A stretch of 64,000 bases of DNA from Pyrus communis (GCF_963583255.1 NC_084815.1:6185724-6249723); one strand, 5' to 3'; shown: positions 24,457 through 36,852, counted from the stretch's first letter. Translations and numbers: made by a program. Notes: generated by a model from the letters alone, not told the origin.

Positions 24457-24879
24457 TTAAACCTTGTTGTTATTCTTCTGAGTGTTACCATTTTCCTCTT
24501 CATCATCATTGTCATTGGGGCCATTTTCAGAATCTTCAACACGAAGTAAAATCTCAAAAAATTCTTGATAAGTGGAGCATGGAGTAGATGCCACCAAGGA
24601 ATGAAGCTGTTTACGAGTTCTTTTCTTAAACTGACGAAGCATTTCCCTAAGACTTTTAGCAATAGCAGTACAATAACGAGATAAATCAGTGAATTTCTTG
24701 TGATACTCTGTTATTGACATTTTGCCCTGTTTCAACTCAGTAAACTCGTCTCTTTTCTCATCCTTGTATTTCGAAGGTGTGAACCTGATCTCAAACAAAT
24801 GCTTGAAAACATCCCAGCTCATGGCCTTCCGTGCAGACAAGACGTGACTTGTAAGCCCACCATGACTCTGCTCCTCCAT
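24457..24879 (-). pseudogene. Ty3/gypsy gag (retrotrans_gag) fragment
   Basis: The 140-codon frame reads MSWDVFKHLFEIRFTPSKYK, DEFTELKQGKMSITEYHKKF and TDLSRYC, the core of the plant gypsy gag domain (W..F...F...Y.P......K..EF..LKQG.MSV.EY...F..L..Y). An acidic tail (about 115-130) follows, and no zinc knuckle, protease or RT is found downstream. It is the coding relic of a gypsy element on the minus strand. Confidence 0.85.
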
Positions 24880-25025
24880 GAAATAACCACGTCGCTATTT
24901 AGACCCATCATTCTGCTAGTAAATTCCCTTGTCACTGCAAAGTGAGAAAAGTCTTTTCAACATAAGGGATCGAAAATTATTAGGACTTATAACACCTATG
25001 AAGAATGTAGGATTGTCAAACCTAT

Positions 25026-25042
25026 GCTCTAATACCAAACTG
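25026..25042 (-). other. Gypsy primer-binding site and LTR end
   Basis: On the minus strand GTATGTCA, GT, then TTGGTATTAGAGCATAGG. The TGGTATTAGAGC differs by one base from the TGGTATCAGAGC match to the 3' end of initiator tRNA-Met. Its place 5' of the gag fragment on the same strand and the preceding CA fit the end of a 5' LTR at 25041. The upper boundary of that LTR was not found. Confidence 0.6.
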
Positions 25043-27473
25043 ACATACTCCGACCGGAGTTAAGGCATGTTGGCCGACACACGAAGGTGACGTAGCCAAA
25101 AGGTAAGTGATGTGAAAATATGGATAAATTTAAATTGAAGCTAGAATTTATTTAAGCTAATAAAGAGTTTGCACAGTAGTGGGAAGAACCCATAAAGGGT
25201 AGTAGTCAGAGCATAAATAATAGTACGACATAAGTAGAGTAGTCGAATCTAGTTAAGGTACTTATTACACAATCAGAAATAAGCTCCTCCATTTAATTGG
25301 GAGAATGTCAAAGTCACCAAAGATCCCTTGTGCGCCACAAAACATTCAGCTAATTAAGTCCTGGAGGGGAGTAAAACAAAAGGTGTGAGTGGGCGAAAAC
25401 AAAGGTTTATGAAACACATTTCTTTTTCGAACATACTAACCCCTCGTCGTAAATCAAGTATAGTTTCCAGAAAATTATACTACGTATAAGTATGAAATCA
25501 AAGGTATTTCAACAACAATTCAAGGAACATTCAAATCATAAAATTTTAATTGTGACATAAGACAATCAAGTTCTCATCAGTAAAATCAAGTGCTCATCAA
25601 CCTATGCTTGTTACGTATATAAAGTTACAGTGACAGTTTGAAAAGTCTTTTTACGTATATCAACCACTGCTTAACCATGCACGTGGAAAACATGATACTC
25701 GTTGTCGTTATTTCATGGACACACATGGCCCTTAAAGTCCTCTAAGCTTTTTCTTAATTTTGTTTTTCGCCAAGGCCAACTAGGTTGTGGTCATACTTGC
25801 TAAATTCTGGAGCACAACATACGTGTATCATAACTAGTGAACATTCCCACTTCTCATATTAAGATGTAGCCATGCACACCACATGCACATTACATAAGAA
25901 ATTTCACATTTCTGCAATTGGACACTTGAACCAAAAATTGTTACATCCTAGTTTTGTAACATGTCAAAACTTGAAATTTATTCCACAACCCATAGGCCCC
26001 AACATGAAACACAAACCCTAATTTCTAAGTATTAATTCATCTTACAAACAACCCATAAATCATTGATGAAGGAACTTGAAACTAAACACCCTACCTTACT
26101 ATGCTTGTCAAAGCTCCACTCGTCGGAAAAAATGGAACTTTTCAGCCAAAACAGAAAATATAGTACAAAATCCAGCTCACTCTTCGCACCTTTCTCTCAC
26201 ATCCATTTGTTTGAAATCAGAGGTATAAGGTCAACCCAAAACCAAGCTCACTGTTCTCGCCTCTCTTTGGACTTCCTTCTCTTCAAAATCAGAGCTCAGA
26301 GATCTGAACTCAACCCAGAAACCCGGAGCTCACATAGCTTCTCACAGAGCTTTCTCAACATCCTTGTCTTCCAAAAGGCAACAGTGATGCAATAAACTGA
26401 TGATTTTTAGTATTTATATGTGGGTATTTTAGTAATTTTGATTTTGTGCATTGCCGGTTTATCCTATTTTTGTCCCAAGATTGAGAAATTGTCCTATTTC
26501 TAGGTATTTTCCAGGAAAAAAAAAATAACAACTTGGCAATGTATAAAATCAATGTAATTATGCTAGAAGTTGGAACTTTGGGTATGAAGGAAAAATGTGA
26601 ATTTATGAAGGAAAAATGTGTCAGACGGGAGTATTGAAAAGACCAAAAAAGAGACGCTTGCAAATCTCCCAAGTCAATGTCAAAAACAATAGAGTGGAGC
26701 CTTTTGCTAGTGTTCAAACAAAAGGTTTGAAATATTCCTCAATTCCTTATTCCCTAAATACTGGTCCTCTCAAAATTGGTGAGATCCCTATCTTCTTCCA
26801 TAAGGCAATTTGTCATCCCAAGCCTCTCTCACTTAACAAAAAGCGGGCCCTGTTATATTCCAAAACCAATTTTTCGTTGGAAATAATAAACACACTTTTT
26901 ATTCTGGCACATACTAATGTTTAATTATGTTTGTTGTTTTCGTTTAATTTATTTAATTTGATGATAATAATTAAAGAAAAATGAGAAATCATCTTTCTTT
27001 TTTGAATACACAAAGAATTTCAAATATGGAACTTGTTTATAAGCAGAAATATCAACATACCGTAATAATTTGGACATTCCAAAACAGAATTAAACTATCT
27101 CCAGCCTGGTGGCATTCCAAAACCAAACTAAATTTGACTGAAATGGAATCTTATGTGGAATCAACATAAGCATGTTTTTTTCTCTTGGTAGCAGGGTCCA
27201 CCAATACAATGGACCAGCAGCAAGTATGGACTATATCTCTCTACCACAAAAATCAGAAAAGGCTGGTAATTGTCTTATACATATTATGTGATGAATGACG
27301 AAGACAAATTTGGCACAGTTGATTTGGCGTCGGTGGCTCATTTGTCCTTTACCATGGTTGGATGTCTCCAGCACTTGGTCGTCGGTGAGCATCCAAGGCA
27401 AACGTAAAGTCTAATGTTTTGAAGAACGAATTTGAGTCTTCACCAAATAATATCATATCCCGTATATACAAAA
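25043..27473. other. Spacer, probably decayed LTR plus unclassified DNA
   Basis: 25043-25640 is likely LTR sequence of the gypsy relic, since 25523-25612 is shared with 24046-24136. From 25640 to 27473 no coding domain is recognised. Short frames near 26063-26395 and 26616-26924 lack any known motif and look like chance openings. Confidence 0.45.
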
Positions 27474-27643
27474 AGAAATACTAACGAGACTCTCAAAAAT
27501 AAACCTCTACATAAACTCTTTATTACTTTATGTTTTTTGCACAATGTTTTATAATATTTGCACGAAAATTGACATTAAACTGTGAAATGAAAGATAAACT
27601 ATAAAGAGTCTCACTTTTGAAAGAATTTCATTAGCATTTCTCA
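27474..27643. mobile_element. MITE-like inverted repeat, about 170 bp
   Basis: The left end AGAAATACTAACGAGACTCTC resembles the reverse complement of the right end, AGAAATGCTAATGAAATTC. Inner matches include AAACTCTTTAT and GAGACTCTTTAT. No clear target duplication is visible. Confidence 0.55.
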
Positions 27644-30600
27644 TATAAATCCCTAACACAAAAACAAATTTTACTTCGGTAAAACTTCGTTTCAAATAAA
27701 ATGTGAATTTATGATCCATGAGGTCGGAAGAGATCTCGAATTCTATTTCTCCCTTCTAATTGATTGAAGAAAAAAATAGAGTCAAACTTGCAAACTATCT
27801 TAATTCTAACATTTTCTCACTCCTCTCCGCTTTGGCTTGCTTATGTCGCTATGGTCAATTAATTGTAAGAGAGCAATTATTTATTTTTTCAACAAAAACT
27901 ATATGATAATGTGATTTTTTTTTAATAGATTAGATGTTAGATTAGCCACTAACGGGATTTGAATATATGCCGTCATTTAAGGATTCAACACCTCTCCATC
28001 CCTGTGGTAAAGGGCCACATGCCAAAGCCTGAGAGTTAAACTCTGAATATATAGTGGAAAGCACATCTTAGCTACACTCCTACCTCTTCAATTATATGAT
28101 TGTTAAGTTTTACCAAAAATTGCTAAAACCAAACTGCTCGACTATTATTCTAACGTCAGGGTGAATTAAGTAGTAGTAATGGGGGTCCATAATTATAATA
28201 CCATACAATATACAACGTTTTCAGTTTTTTTTTTTTTCATGGTCCTGTGGTGAGATGCTAATTTTAATTTGACCCATATAGTGAAAAAAAAAATGTTAAT
28301 CATGACCTTGTGATCAAGTCCGAAGCAATAGCAATCCAATTTGCAATTTCCTTCGTTCTTTCGTTAAATGTCCATTAAAGATTTGAGGGCAAATATATCC
28401 TTCATTCCATTAGTTTTCTTAGTCAACCATAACTTAACACGTGAGCATGTATGTTATTTTTTAATTAGATGTGTGTTTAAATAGTTATATTGTTAAAAAA
28501 ATATTTTTTGTTTCTACACCCTAAGAAAATAGTTTCCTTGAGTAACTTTTTTTGAACTATGTCAAGGTTTTACCGCGTTATACCATGCAATTTGATGTGG
28601 TAGTATCATGCGTCAATTACCATGTTATGTGTGTTTTTTTTCTCAGACAGTAATAATTAATCGACTTTGAATACAATAACAGTAACACTCTCGTTACATG
28701 AAATTTGTTCGTTTTACTTTGACTAATCATTAACTTGTGAGGATTACGAAGCTCTTCCCGATCAGTTTGGAAGTGAGTTAATTGCAATCTAAAGCTGTAA
28801 TTAATTGATATAATTAGGTACTTTTTTTGTCAAGGTTAATGAAGTTTGGCCATGATTTGCGCTAGATTTCAGTCCAGCTGCCACAAGCCGATCTCTGGTC
28901 TACGACGTATGTCGTGGGAAATGCGCTCCCACCAGAATACCATCATTGGACAAATAAAAGTCAAACAAATATTGTTCAATATGTCAGCCCTTAAAATGTG
29001 AGCAAGGAATATTTTTGCGCACCATCATAACTATTGTGTGTTCATCATACACCTAATAATTTGTCATGTATCATTTCACTTTATTCTAGTTAAATTTCAT
29101 ATTAAATGTTACATTTTAATTTCTAAAATTTTTTAACCAAAGTTAAATAGAAAGACACGTAACAGATAATTAATGTATAATAATAAGCCCATACCATAAT
29201 TTATGGTGATGGACAAAAATATTATGAATAAAGGTATAAACATGGAGTAACACCCATACACTAATTCACTATTTTTATAATAACTAAAAGCAATAATATT
29301 ATTTTATGAAATAATGTTTGTTTACTAAAGTCTAAAAATCTCGTAGAAGTGAGAGGTTTTACGTTTAAATCTCATGAATGGCGAGTTTAATGCTAAATTA
29401 GGTTGTCCATTATGTGGCTTAGCCATACCTTCCTTCCTTTAGTGTAGAATTATATCGATGTACTAAAAAAAAAAGAATCCCATGCTCATTCTTTAAATGA
29501 ATGGAATTTTCATAAATTTATGACGTGCAAAGCACTCACTAGGAATTGCAAATGTTCATTTCGTTAAAAGTGAACTGTTGTTTCGTTAAAATTCCCTTAT
29601 TATAATTTATAAATACAAAAGATGTTGCAAGTATTAGAATTTTATATTAGTCTAATTATTACGGATTTATAATGTGGTAATTATTATTATTATTCTAAAT
29701 TAACCCGAGAAATGCTATGGAAAACCCTTCTAGCAAAACAACAAAATGCTATGACAATCCACTATTTCTTGTACTAAGAATACAAAACCTCAAATCTTGT
29801 GAGTTCTCAATGCTAGTGGAAAATTCCATTTCGTTTCAAATGGCACACTAATGATTCTGATAACAGTTGCTCACTCGCTCATCAGTGTCTATAAACATTT
29901 AATCCAACCAATCATGCACGAGTGTTCAATTGTCACGTACAACTTATTAGATACTAGTCATTCCCAAGTGCTAAAATTGCAAAACAACCACTACCTTAAA
30001 GTTTTAGAATTTTTGTTGATAAAACGGTTGAGAATCTAAAGGCATGTTACAGTAAAAACACTTGAGAATCCAAATTTAATGTCAACTACTTTTGTTGGCT
30101 AACTAATTATGTGAGCATGCGTTGCATGGGAAAGATGAAGTAAATAAGGCATTGTTTGGTTGGAAGCACAGTAGCGTTAAAAGCTGGCAAAGTGAAAGCA
30201 AAAGTGCTTAAAGAAATACTCACACGTTTTTGTGGCCTTTTTGTGGCTTTTGTGCATGAAAAGCAGGGAATTATTAAAATCGACGCGGATGGGAAGATCG
30301 CAAGCACATGGACATCATCAATGCCCTTCACTTCTCCAACGCGTAGGTACCTCACACTCCTGCCGTGAACACACACACACAAAATTGACACTTCACCATC
30401 TCCAAATCTCTCTATCAACTTTGCTTTTGGAGATTCTTTGATCTTAAATTGGACTGCTGTTAACTGTTCATGCAATTTGAGCGTCCAGATAACTCTTAGT
30501 TGTTTACGTAATGTGGAGCCCTCATGGAATCAATGGCATAATGGTACTCGTGCATGAACGATTGTTCTTGACCTACAAAGACCTTCCTTATTTATATTTG

Positions 30601-31299
30601 GCTAGTCTACTCATCAAAAAAAAAAACAAAAAACAAAAAAATTGGGTAGAACAACCTAATTTTGTGATTGATTTGGCCACTCTTACAAAAACATATATAT
30701 ATAAGAGCTATTGTGTTTTAATCTCACCCGATGTAAAAATTGTCCTAATCAGTTAAATTTGTTCAACAATCTCTCGTATTTGCAAGTCCTTAGCCTTTAG
30801 TACTTAGTCTTTGGCTTTGACATTTGCTTTTACAAATTGAGAGTCTCAGATCTATTCGCAAGGGATTGATTCTAGTGGGCAGCTAGGCAAAGCATGTGGA
30901 ATGAGGTTTTTTATTTTTTTTCCCTTCATAACTCTCTCTCAAAATCCCAAAAGGGCAATAGTTTCTTAGTTGACTTTTTATTTTTGTCACTTTCATTTTG
31001 ACCTAGTAAACTCACCTCACTCTAATCACTATTTAATACTTCTACCTACCAAAATTTCTACAAAAATAGAATTTTTTTTTTTTTTGGACAAAATTACACT
31101 ATCACATGACGTTATAAATTGCTTTTCCTAATATTGAATATGATACTATAAAAAAAGTCATCATAAAAAGAGAAAGTATACAAAAGAATTGATTTTATTG
31201 CTAAATCGATATTATAAACAAGTAACCAAAACCAAAAAAAAGGGATCTTAATAAACATTTCTATTCTTTTATCCTCTAAATTTATTTTATTGTTTTTCC
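27644..31299. other. Gene-free spacer
   Basis: AT-rich with no recognised coding region. It holds SINE-like fragments near 27912-28022 (minus; box-B-like ATTCAAATCCC and an A tail) and 29330-29480 (plus). Frames at 30107-30475 have no recognisable motif. Confidence 0.5.
29335..29473 (+). mobile_element. SINE-like element with A-rich 3' end
   Basis: The sequence GTAGAAGTGAGAGGTTTTACG then TTTAAATCTCATGAATGGCG, TTGTCCATTATGTGGCTTAG, ATATCGATGTACT and a run of ten A. The arrangement (box-B-like GTTTAAATCTC, then a conserved body, then an A tail) parallels the 37098 SINE, but the body differs, so it is a related or different family. No target duplication was found. Confidence 0.5.
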
Positions 31300-32835
31300 C
31301 TAACAATCCCTATAGACAGAAGAATCTATTTCTAATAAACAAATTTGCTTCATGATAATAGACTTAAGCTCGTCGTGATTACTATTACCACGTTGGATAA
31401 TTGTGTGCCCGCCGGACAGCCCCGCTGCTCCGCCGATTAAACTCGGGTCCGGCACCGACTCACTTGACGTGACCAGATTAATGCTCTTCCTTACGAATGG
31501 GTTGGCAACGAGTTGACTCAAAATTCCCGACTCGGTCACCATGCTCTTCCTCTTGTGCTGCATGGTGGCCCGAACTATTTCCGTCAACACGGTGTTCGAC
31601 AGCCGCCGAATTCCGCGGGCTCCGCCGGTGATAATGACGGAATTAACCGCGCCGTGAGACTGAGTTGAGTCGGAGTTTTTCTTGGGGTGCTTACCCGGCG
31701 GCATTGCGAATAAAAGAACCGACTCGGGACTCCGGTGCCGGACTCGGGCGAGTGGGTCCCTGACCACGACCGAGTTTTTCGCGTCCACCAACATAATATG
31801 CTTGAAGTTTCTTCGAACCCGGCCGAGAAGCATCGGGTAACATGCCCACCGACGCAGGCTCATCGGCACTACGTGCTCCACGAATCCGGATAGTGAGTTT
31901 TCCGGGTCCAGCTCGCCCGCCTCGAACCCCACAACCGACCCGTAACTATACCGAGTCAACTCACCGTCGCCTTCCGAGTTTACACCCTTTTTCCCCCAGA
32001 GGGGCTCTTCAATATCCTTTTTCCCGGCCTTGATGAACTGACCCGCGTCGAATCCCAAACCGGGGTTTTCCCTCGCCGCAGCCGTCCGGTTTAGGCCCCC
32101 GTAACGGCGGAGCAGCACTAAGAACGAGGCGTTCTCTTCCTGGATTACGGACCCGAATCTCGAACCAGAGGAGGCGAAGACGAACGCCACGTCCGCTCTG
32201 GACGTGAGGCCGGACCGGTGCAACACCCTCAGAAACAACCGGAGCTCGGGTTCCGTGACGTCGTCGTGGACGTGGGCGACGACGAGATCGGGCATGGCTC
32301 TGGTGCCGCGGCGGTACAGAGTGCCCATCTTCTGGAGGGCAAATTGGGACTTAAACAACTTCTGCTGTTTTTGCTTCCACATATCGGACAACCATGAGGA
32401 GGAGAGAAGGGGGAAGTTGTGATGGGTGGGCGATTGGGGAATTTGAGTACTTTGGGAGAGGAACCTTCTGGAAGGTGATGGGACGACGGGGCGAGGCTTG
32501 GCGGCGGAAGGCTCGAAGGTTGAGAGGGTGAAGAGGAGGAGGGTGAGGAAGACGAGAAGGGCACAGATGGAGATTGTGGACTGGGCTTTGGAGAGAATAA
32601 GGTTGTTGGAGCTGGTTCTTCTGAAAACCGTGCATGTTTTGGAGGAGGAAGAGGAGGAGGAGGAGGACGGAGATGAAGTGGAAGAAGAAGAGAAGAGCTT
32701 GGTGATTTTGTGGACAATGGCGGTGGTGGTGCCGCCGTTGTCCTCCGGGAAGAGCACCAGAAGCAAACCCATCCCCCAATTTTCACTGCTCCTGCTGCTA
32801 CTGCTATTGCTCATGGCCTTTGCTATGAAGCCCAT
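31300..32835 (-). CDS. Plant-specific type II membrane protein, glycosyltransferase-like (DUF7780-type), 511 aa
   Basis: One uninterrupted exon from ATG at 32835 to a TAG at 31300-31302. The N-terminus has GMGLLLVLFPEDN (about 21-33), a Ser-rich stretch (about 49-65), then one hydrophobic segment (about 88-107). This predicts a type II Golgi or ER protein with a luminal C-terminus. The luminal part contains DLVVAHVHDD (about 183-192), RWACYPMLLGRV (about 329-340) and HIMLVDAKNSVVVRDPLA (about 346-363). The last resembles the GT8-like '(L/V)D.D..V..D' nucleotide-sugar site, but with D-A-K rather than D-x-D. I recall this as a conserved plant family annotated DUF7780, of unknown function; membership and activity are unverified. 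The GC-rich coding region stands out from AT-rich flanks, and a 40-bp CT run lies just upstream in the leader. Confidence 0.88.
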   Translation of the reverse strand: MGFIAKAMSNSSSSRSSENWGMGLLLVLFPEDNGGTTTAIVHKITKLFSSSSTSSPSSSSSSSSSKTCTVFRRTSSNNLILSKAQSTISICALLVFLTLLLFTLSTFEPSAAKPRPVVPSPSRRFLSQSTQIPQSPTHHNFPLLSSSWLSDMWKQKQQKLFKSQFALQKMGTLYRRGTRAMPDLVVAHVHDDVTEPELRLFLRVLHRSGLTSRADVAFVFASSGSRFGSVIQEENASFLVLLRRYGGLNRTAAARENPGLGFDAGQFIKAGKKDIEEPLWGKKGVNSEGDGELTRYSYGSVVGFEAGELDPENSLSGFVEHVVPMSLRRWACYPMLLGRVRRNFKHIMLVDAKNSVVVRDPLARVRHRSPESVLLFAMPPGKHPKKNSDSTQSHGAVNSVIITGGARGIRRLSNTVLTEIVRATMQHKRKSMVTESGILSQLVANPFVRKSINLVTSSESVPDPSLIGGAAGLSGGHTIIQRGNSNHDELKSIIMKQICLLEIDSSVYRDC

Positions 32836-32841
32836 ACTGTC

Positions 32842-32842
32842 T

Positions 32843-32884
<42 letters not shown>
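32842..32884 (-). repeat. CT/GA microsatellite in the 5' leader of the 511-aa gene
   Basis: Pure CT run on the plus strand (GA on the sense strand), seven bases upstream of the ATG at 32835. A GA-rich leader so close to the start codon is common in plants, and length variation here could affect expression. Confidence 0.85.
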
Positions 32885-33080
32885 CTCTCTCCTCTCTCTG
32901 GCTTTGGCGCTTTACCCTTTGAGGATTATTTGCTACGGTGTTCTTGGCCGCATGTGATCCCCACTTGTTAATAAGTCTGGATTTTTTGCCTCTCTTGCTG
33001 TGCAAGAAATTGAAATTAAAATTAAAATTGAAATTAAACAGGGAAAGATGGATAGAAATATAGCATGGTGTTTCCATACT

Positions 33081-33102
33081 TGGTAAATACGCGTATTTAC
33101 CA
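33081..33102. promoter_or_regulatory. Perfect 22-bp palindrome upstream of the 511-aa gene
   Basis: The half-site TGGTAAATACG is followed at once by its exact reverse complement. It sits about 250 bp upstream of the ATG at 32835, in the likely promoter. The centre ACGCGT is also an MluI-type/MCB-like word. A dimeric factor site is possible, but no function is shown. Confidence 0.5.
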
Positions 33103-34102
33103 GTTTTGTTTGTTAATTTTTAACTATAATTTAATTTAATTGTTGGTACAAATAAATTGCAAAAGAAACTCAATACTATAAGTGTGGTAACCATCACTTA
33201 TTTTAACTGTTTACCGGGGATTTTAGTTTGGTTTGTTTTTTCAAATTTGATAAGTGTTTGTTTTGTAGTTTTAGTGGGGGTTTTTTTTTGTTTTGTTTTT
33301 TTTTTCATTTTTAGTTTTGTTTGTCATTTTTTAATTTCACACTTGTGTTTTTTCCTTTTGAAAATAAAAAACAGTTAATTTAAGCTTTCTTTTATTGTTG
33401 AGAAATTTATGAATTACAATTATTGAATTGAGCAAAATCAAAATGCTAACGGCATATTGATCAAAAGATATAAAATTAAATATTATCGTGGTACGTTTCG
33501 GTTTTTTTATATCTTTTAGTTAATAATTTCGACACAAGTTTTCTTTCTTCTGCACATTCATAAATATTATTGTCTCATAATTTTTTTTTGTAATTTATTC
33601 AATCCAAACCAGAAATAAATAGGCCTGCAAAGGAAAAAATAGGTGAGAAGAAATCACTTTCTCTAATTGATTTGAAGTGCTATTATGACCAGGCACCTGT
33701 CTTATTTTCTCTCACCTTATATTGATTTGTCATCTATCTTTTTTAGTTATAAGGTGAACAAAAAAAATATATTGGGTTATTTGCTCAAAAGCCCCGCTGA
33801 AACTCGTACTTGCTCTCCCATTACCTTCTGAAACTCATTTTCACTCACTTAACCCCCATAGTTATACAACCTCTCATTATGCACCTCTTTCTTGGAGCAA
33901 AGTGAAAGCAAGTATGAATTTCGGGAAGCGTTGGAGTAAATAAGCCAAAAATATAACAGGTTTGTATTAGTTTGCTACTTTAGCTATGCGGTGTTTTGGT
34001 TTGTACGTCTCTACATTCTTTAAGCATGCTAAGTCATAATGCTCAAGGGAAAATCTATCAACGCATTGGTCATTAATTGTTGTTTCACAAAATGATATAC
34101 TA
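33103..34102. other. Spacer without recognised gene
   Basis: T- and A-rich sequence with poly-T stretches (33270-33310, 33580). No domain, RNA or complete mobile element was seen. Confidence 0.55.
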
Positions 34103-34107
34103 TATTA

Positions 34108-34375
34108 TATTAAGGGTATAAGTCAGCAATACAGTTAGAAATATAGTTAGAAATACAGTTAGCAATACAATTAGTAAGTTGGTTAGTATTTGGTTAGAGT
34201 AGTTAGGTTTTCTCTTATAAAAACTGTGTGTGTAACTTTCATTCTATCAGTTAATACAAATCATATTTCTCTCTCTAAACTCTCACTCTCTCTAATATCT
34301 CTGTGTTCATCCTTTTGTTCATCATATCTTCTTAATTTTCCCTTCAATTCCTAAATATTGCAATGTAGTTAACAT
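34108..34375 (+). repeat. 5' LTR, 268 bp
   Basis: Aligns with 36853-37067: shared TAAGTTGGTTAG, GTAGTTAGG, TCTCTTATAAAAACTGTG, TAACTTTCATTCTATCAG and CCCTTCAATTC. TTATAAAAACTG is the likely TATA region. It carries extra ATACAGTTAGAAATA repeats and a CTCACTCTCTC stretch compared with the 3' LTR. Confidence 0.92.
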
Positions 34376-34388
34376 GGTATCAGAGCCA
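34376..34388 (+). other. Primer-binding site (initiator tRNA-Met)
   Basis: TGGTATCAGAGCC starts right after the LTR's terminal AACA. It complements the 3' end of plant initiator tRNA-Met, the commonest plant LTR-retrotransposon primer. Confidence 0.9.
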
Positions 34389-35692
34389 CCAGGCTCACGC
34401 CATGGATTCTAGTGGTTCTGTTTTTCATTAGATTTCATCGTTTTCTAGTTTTATTTTCTATTCAAATTTTCAATAGAAATTTTTTCAACTTCTTCAGTGC
34501 TTCCACGATCGTCCTATAATTTTTTGGTTGATTTTTTGTCTGGGCTATGAACAGAGATTGTCGGTCAAAATATGGGTCATCAAAATTGTTTCTTCAGGCC
34601 AAATAGAAGTGGCAATTTGTTTCTTTTCAGTTCTTGAAGTTTCGGTCCTTGAATTCGGGAATTTTTCAAATTTTCATCGAGTTCTTGATACAAGGAAGAA
34701 AATGGGATGTCAAGAAATTTTTTATTTTTTATTTTTTTGGATCCAGTGGAATCCCTTCATCTCAATCGGTGACCCTGTGTTGAATTCCTCTTCCTTGTTC
34801 TTGGCACCATTTTCCTCCATTGGTCGGCTTATCTCGAACGAAGGGTTTTGGGAAGTTCTTAATCCAACAGCTGAACCTAGTCAACACACGATGAGATAAA
34901 CGATTTGTGCAATGGGGGTAGGACTACGTGAGATCTCCCAAGCATTCCTATGAAGGTAAAACCGAGTTCCTCTCTGAGTTGTCGATTATTGCTTGTCTGC
35001 GAATTTGATATGTGCTCTATTCTCTGGTGTGGAAGAAAGCTTAGACTTTCGTGTAGTCCAAGTGTTTGACGAAATGACCAACTCAGAATTTTCATGTGAA
35101 GGTTAAGTTTTTCAGCCACTTCTTCTGAATTTCTTACGATGATTCTTTTAGTATTATGTAAATTAATTAGTTTGTTGTTGTGGGCATGAAGTCATTCGGT
35201 TGATATGTTGAGTATTAAGTGCTTGAAGCCATCTTTCTTGTGAGTCTTTTCTAGGCTCTTCCACAACATTTGGGTTCAAGATTGGTCATTGCTTCAAGAT
35301 CAGTGTTTGTGATATTTGGATTCAAGAATATTGGTCATTGCTGGATTGTGCAATTTGTATGGTGTCTAGTTCTTTCTCTCTCACTAATACGCTGCAGTTC
35401 TATTGGGTTTGATTTTCTACAAATCTTGATATGTTTGGTGAAATGAGTATGGATTATTGGGTTTGATTGCTACTGATATCTTTAGGGTGTTCATTGGCAA
35501 ACTACTCAGGAAGTTTTGTAGTATCCAATTCTTGTCTTTCTCTTTCACTGATTTTCTACAATTATGTTTAGGAGTTTGTTTAGTAATTTTCCCTTATTAC
35601 AGCTTATAATGTCGAGTCTAACTAGCTCAATTGTTAGCATGAATCTACAGTAAGTCCAGTTATATGATGAAGTTTGAAGAAGTTGTAAACAG

Positions 35693-36032
35693 TGAATCCC
35701 ACGAAGGGTAATTCTGTGATGTGAGTAGGTAAATCCCACGAAGGGTAGAAGAAGTTGTTAACGGTAAATCTCATGAAAGGTAATTCTGTGATGTGAGTAG
35801 GTAAAACCCATGAAGGGTAATCCTATATAGATGTTGATTTTCTATTGTTGAAATTGTGAAGGCCGATGCCATTCTTCAAAGGAGTTGTTTTTGGTAAAAT
35901 CCACAAAGGGCAATCCCGTGGTGCTATAGTTAAGGCTGATGCCACACTATAGTTTGTTAATTTTCTGTTTTGTAAATATTAAAGGCCAAAGCTAAGTTGA
36001 AGATTGTTGACAGTAAATCCCACGAAGGGTAA
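35693..36032 (+). repeat. Six dispersed copies of an AAATCCCACGAAGGGTAA word in the element's interior
   Basis: Copies start near 35693, 35730, 35766, 35803, 35896 and 36015. Several are followed by TTCTGTGATGTGAGTAGG or TCCCGTGGTG, and two longer blocks (35690-35760 and 35757-35830) are near-duplicates. The array is non-coding and lies where gag-pol would be in an autonomous element. Confidence 0.85.
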
Positions 36033-36852
36033 ACCCGTAAGAAGTTGTTATATCGGCATGAGGGTGTGCTACGACTACCTTATAGAAGGTTGTCCTTTGA
36101 GAAACTCCTGTTAGAGGTAGAGGAAGGGTGTTAATTACTGCTACTATTATTCTTCCTACAGGGTGACGAGTTCCATAGACATGGAAGAAGATGAAAAGTC
36201 TCCACAAAAGCTTACTGGAGGTCATGAGTGCAACCCCACAAATATAGATTCAGATAAACATTTTAGGGCAGAGTCGGATAATGATTCAGAAAAGCATATC
36301 ATTATAAAATCAAATCATTTTCCTCCAAATATACCTGATTACACAGAGAATCTGAACACTACAGATACTCCAGTAAACCAGGGAGCATAATTATGTGCTA
36401 GTGGAGATGTCTGGAAGGCAGTTAATGTGCCACGTTCTTACTATGATTCAAGGAATGATGCTCAAAATTGCATAGAAATGATGAATGGGAGATGGTTTGG
36501 CAGTAGCAAATACATGCATGTGAGGATGATGGTTTAATGAACCATGCTTCTATCCGGAATTTGGATGAGGATGTTGCACAATAAGGGCAGTTTGGCGCCA
36601 AACTTGAAGGTGAACGAGTTTTATATAAACGCCCAATAGTTATGTTAGTCATATGCAAAATTTGATTGATATTGACACTGATGAAGCTATTGTGACATAG
36701 AATGAATATAAGGTGGATGAATTCAATCATCCAGAAGGATTGCAAGATTGCAGTTGGTTCAAGTCTGTTCTGTTTTTCTGGGTTTCTTAATAGTGATTAC
36801 AGATGTTCTTCCAATCTCAAACTGGGTTTCCCCAGTTGAGATTGAGGGGGAG

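Noticed and set aside
26063..26395. 110-codon plus-strand frame as a gene
   Set aside because: No motif; surrounded by decayed LTR-like DNA.
27912..28022. SINE on the minus strand
   Set aside because: It has a box-B-like ATTCAAATCCC and an A tail, but the head is not recognisable and no target duplication was found, so it is mentioned only in the spacer entry.
32498..32971. 157-codon plus-strand frame
   Set aside because: It is antisense to the GC-rich 5' part of the 511-aa gene and low complexity (Glu and Leu runs).
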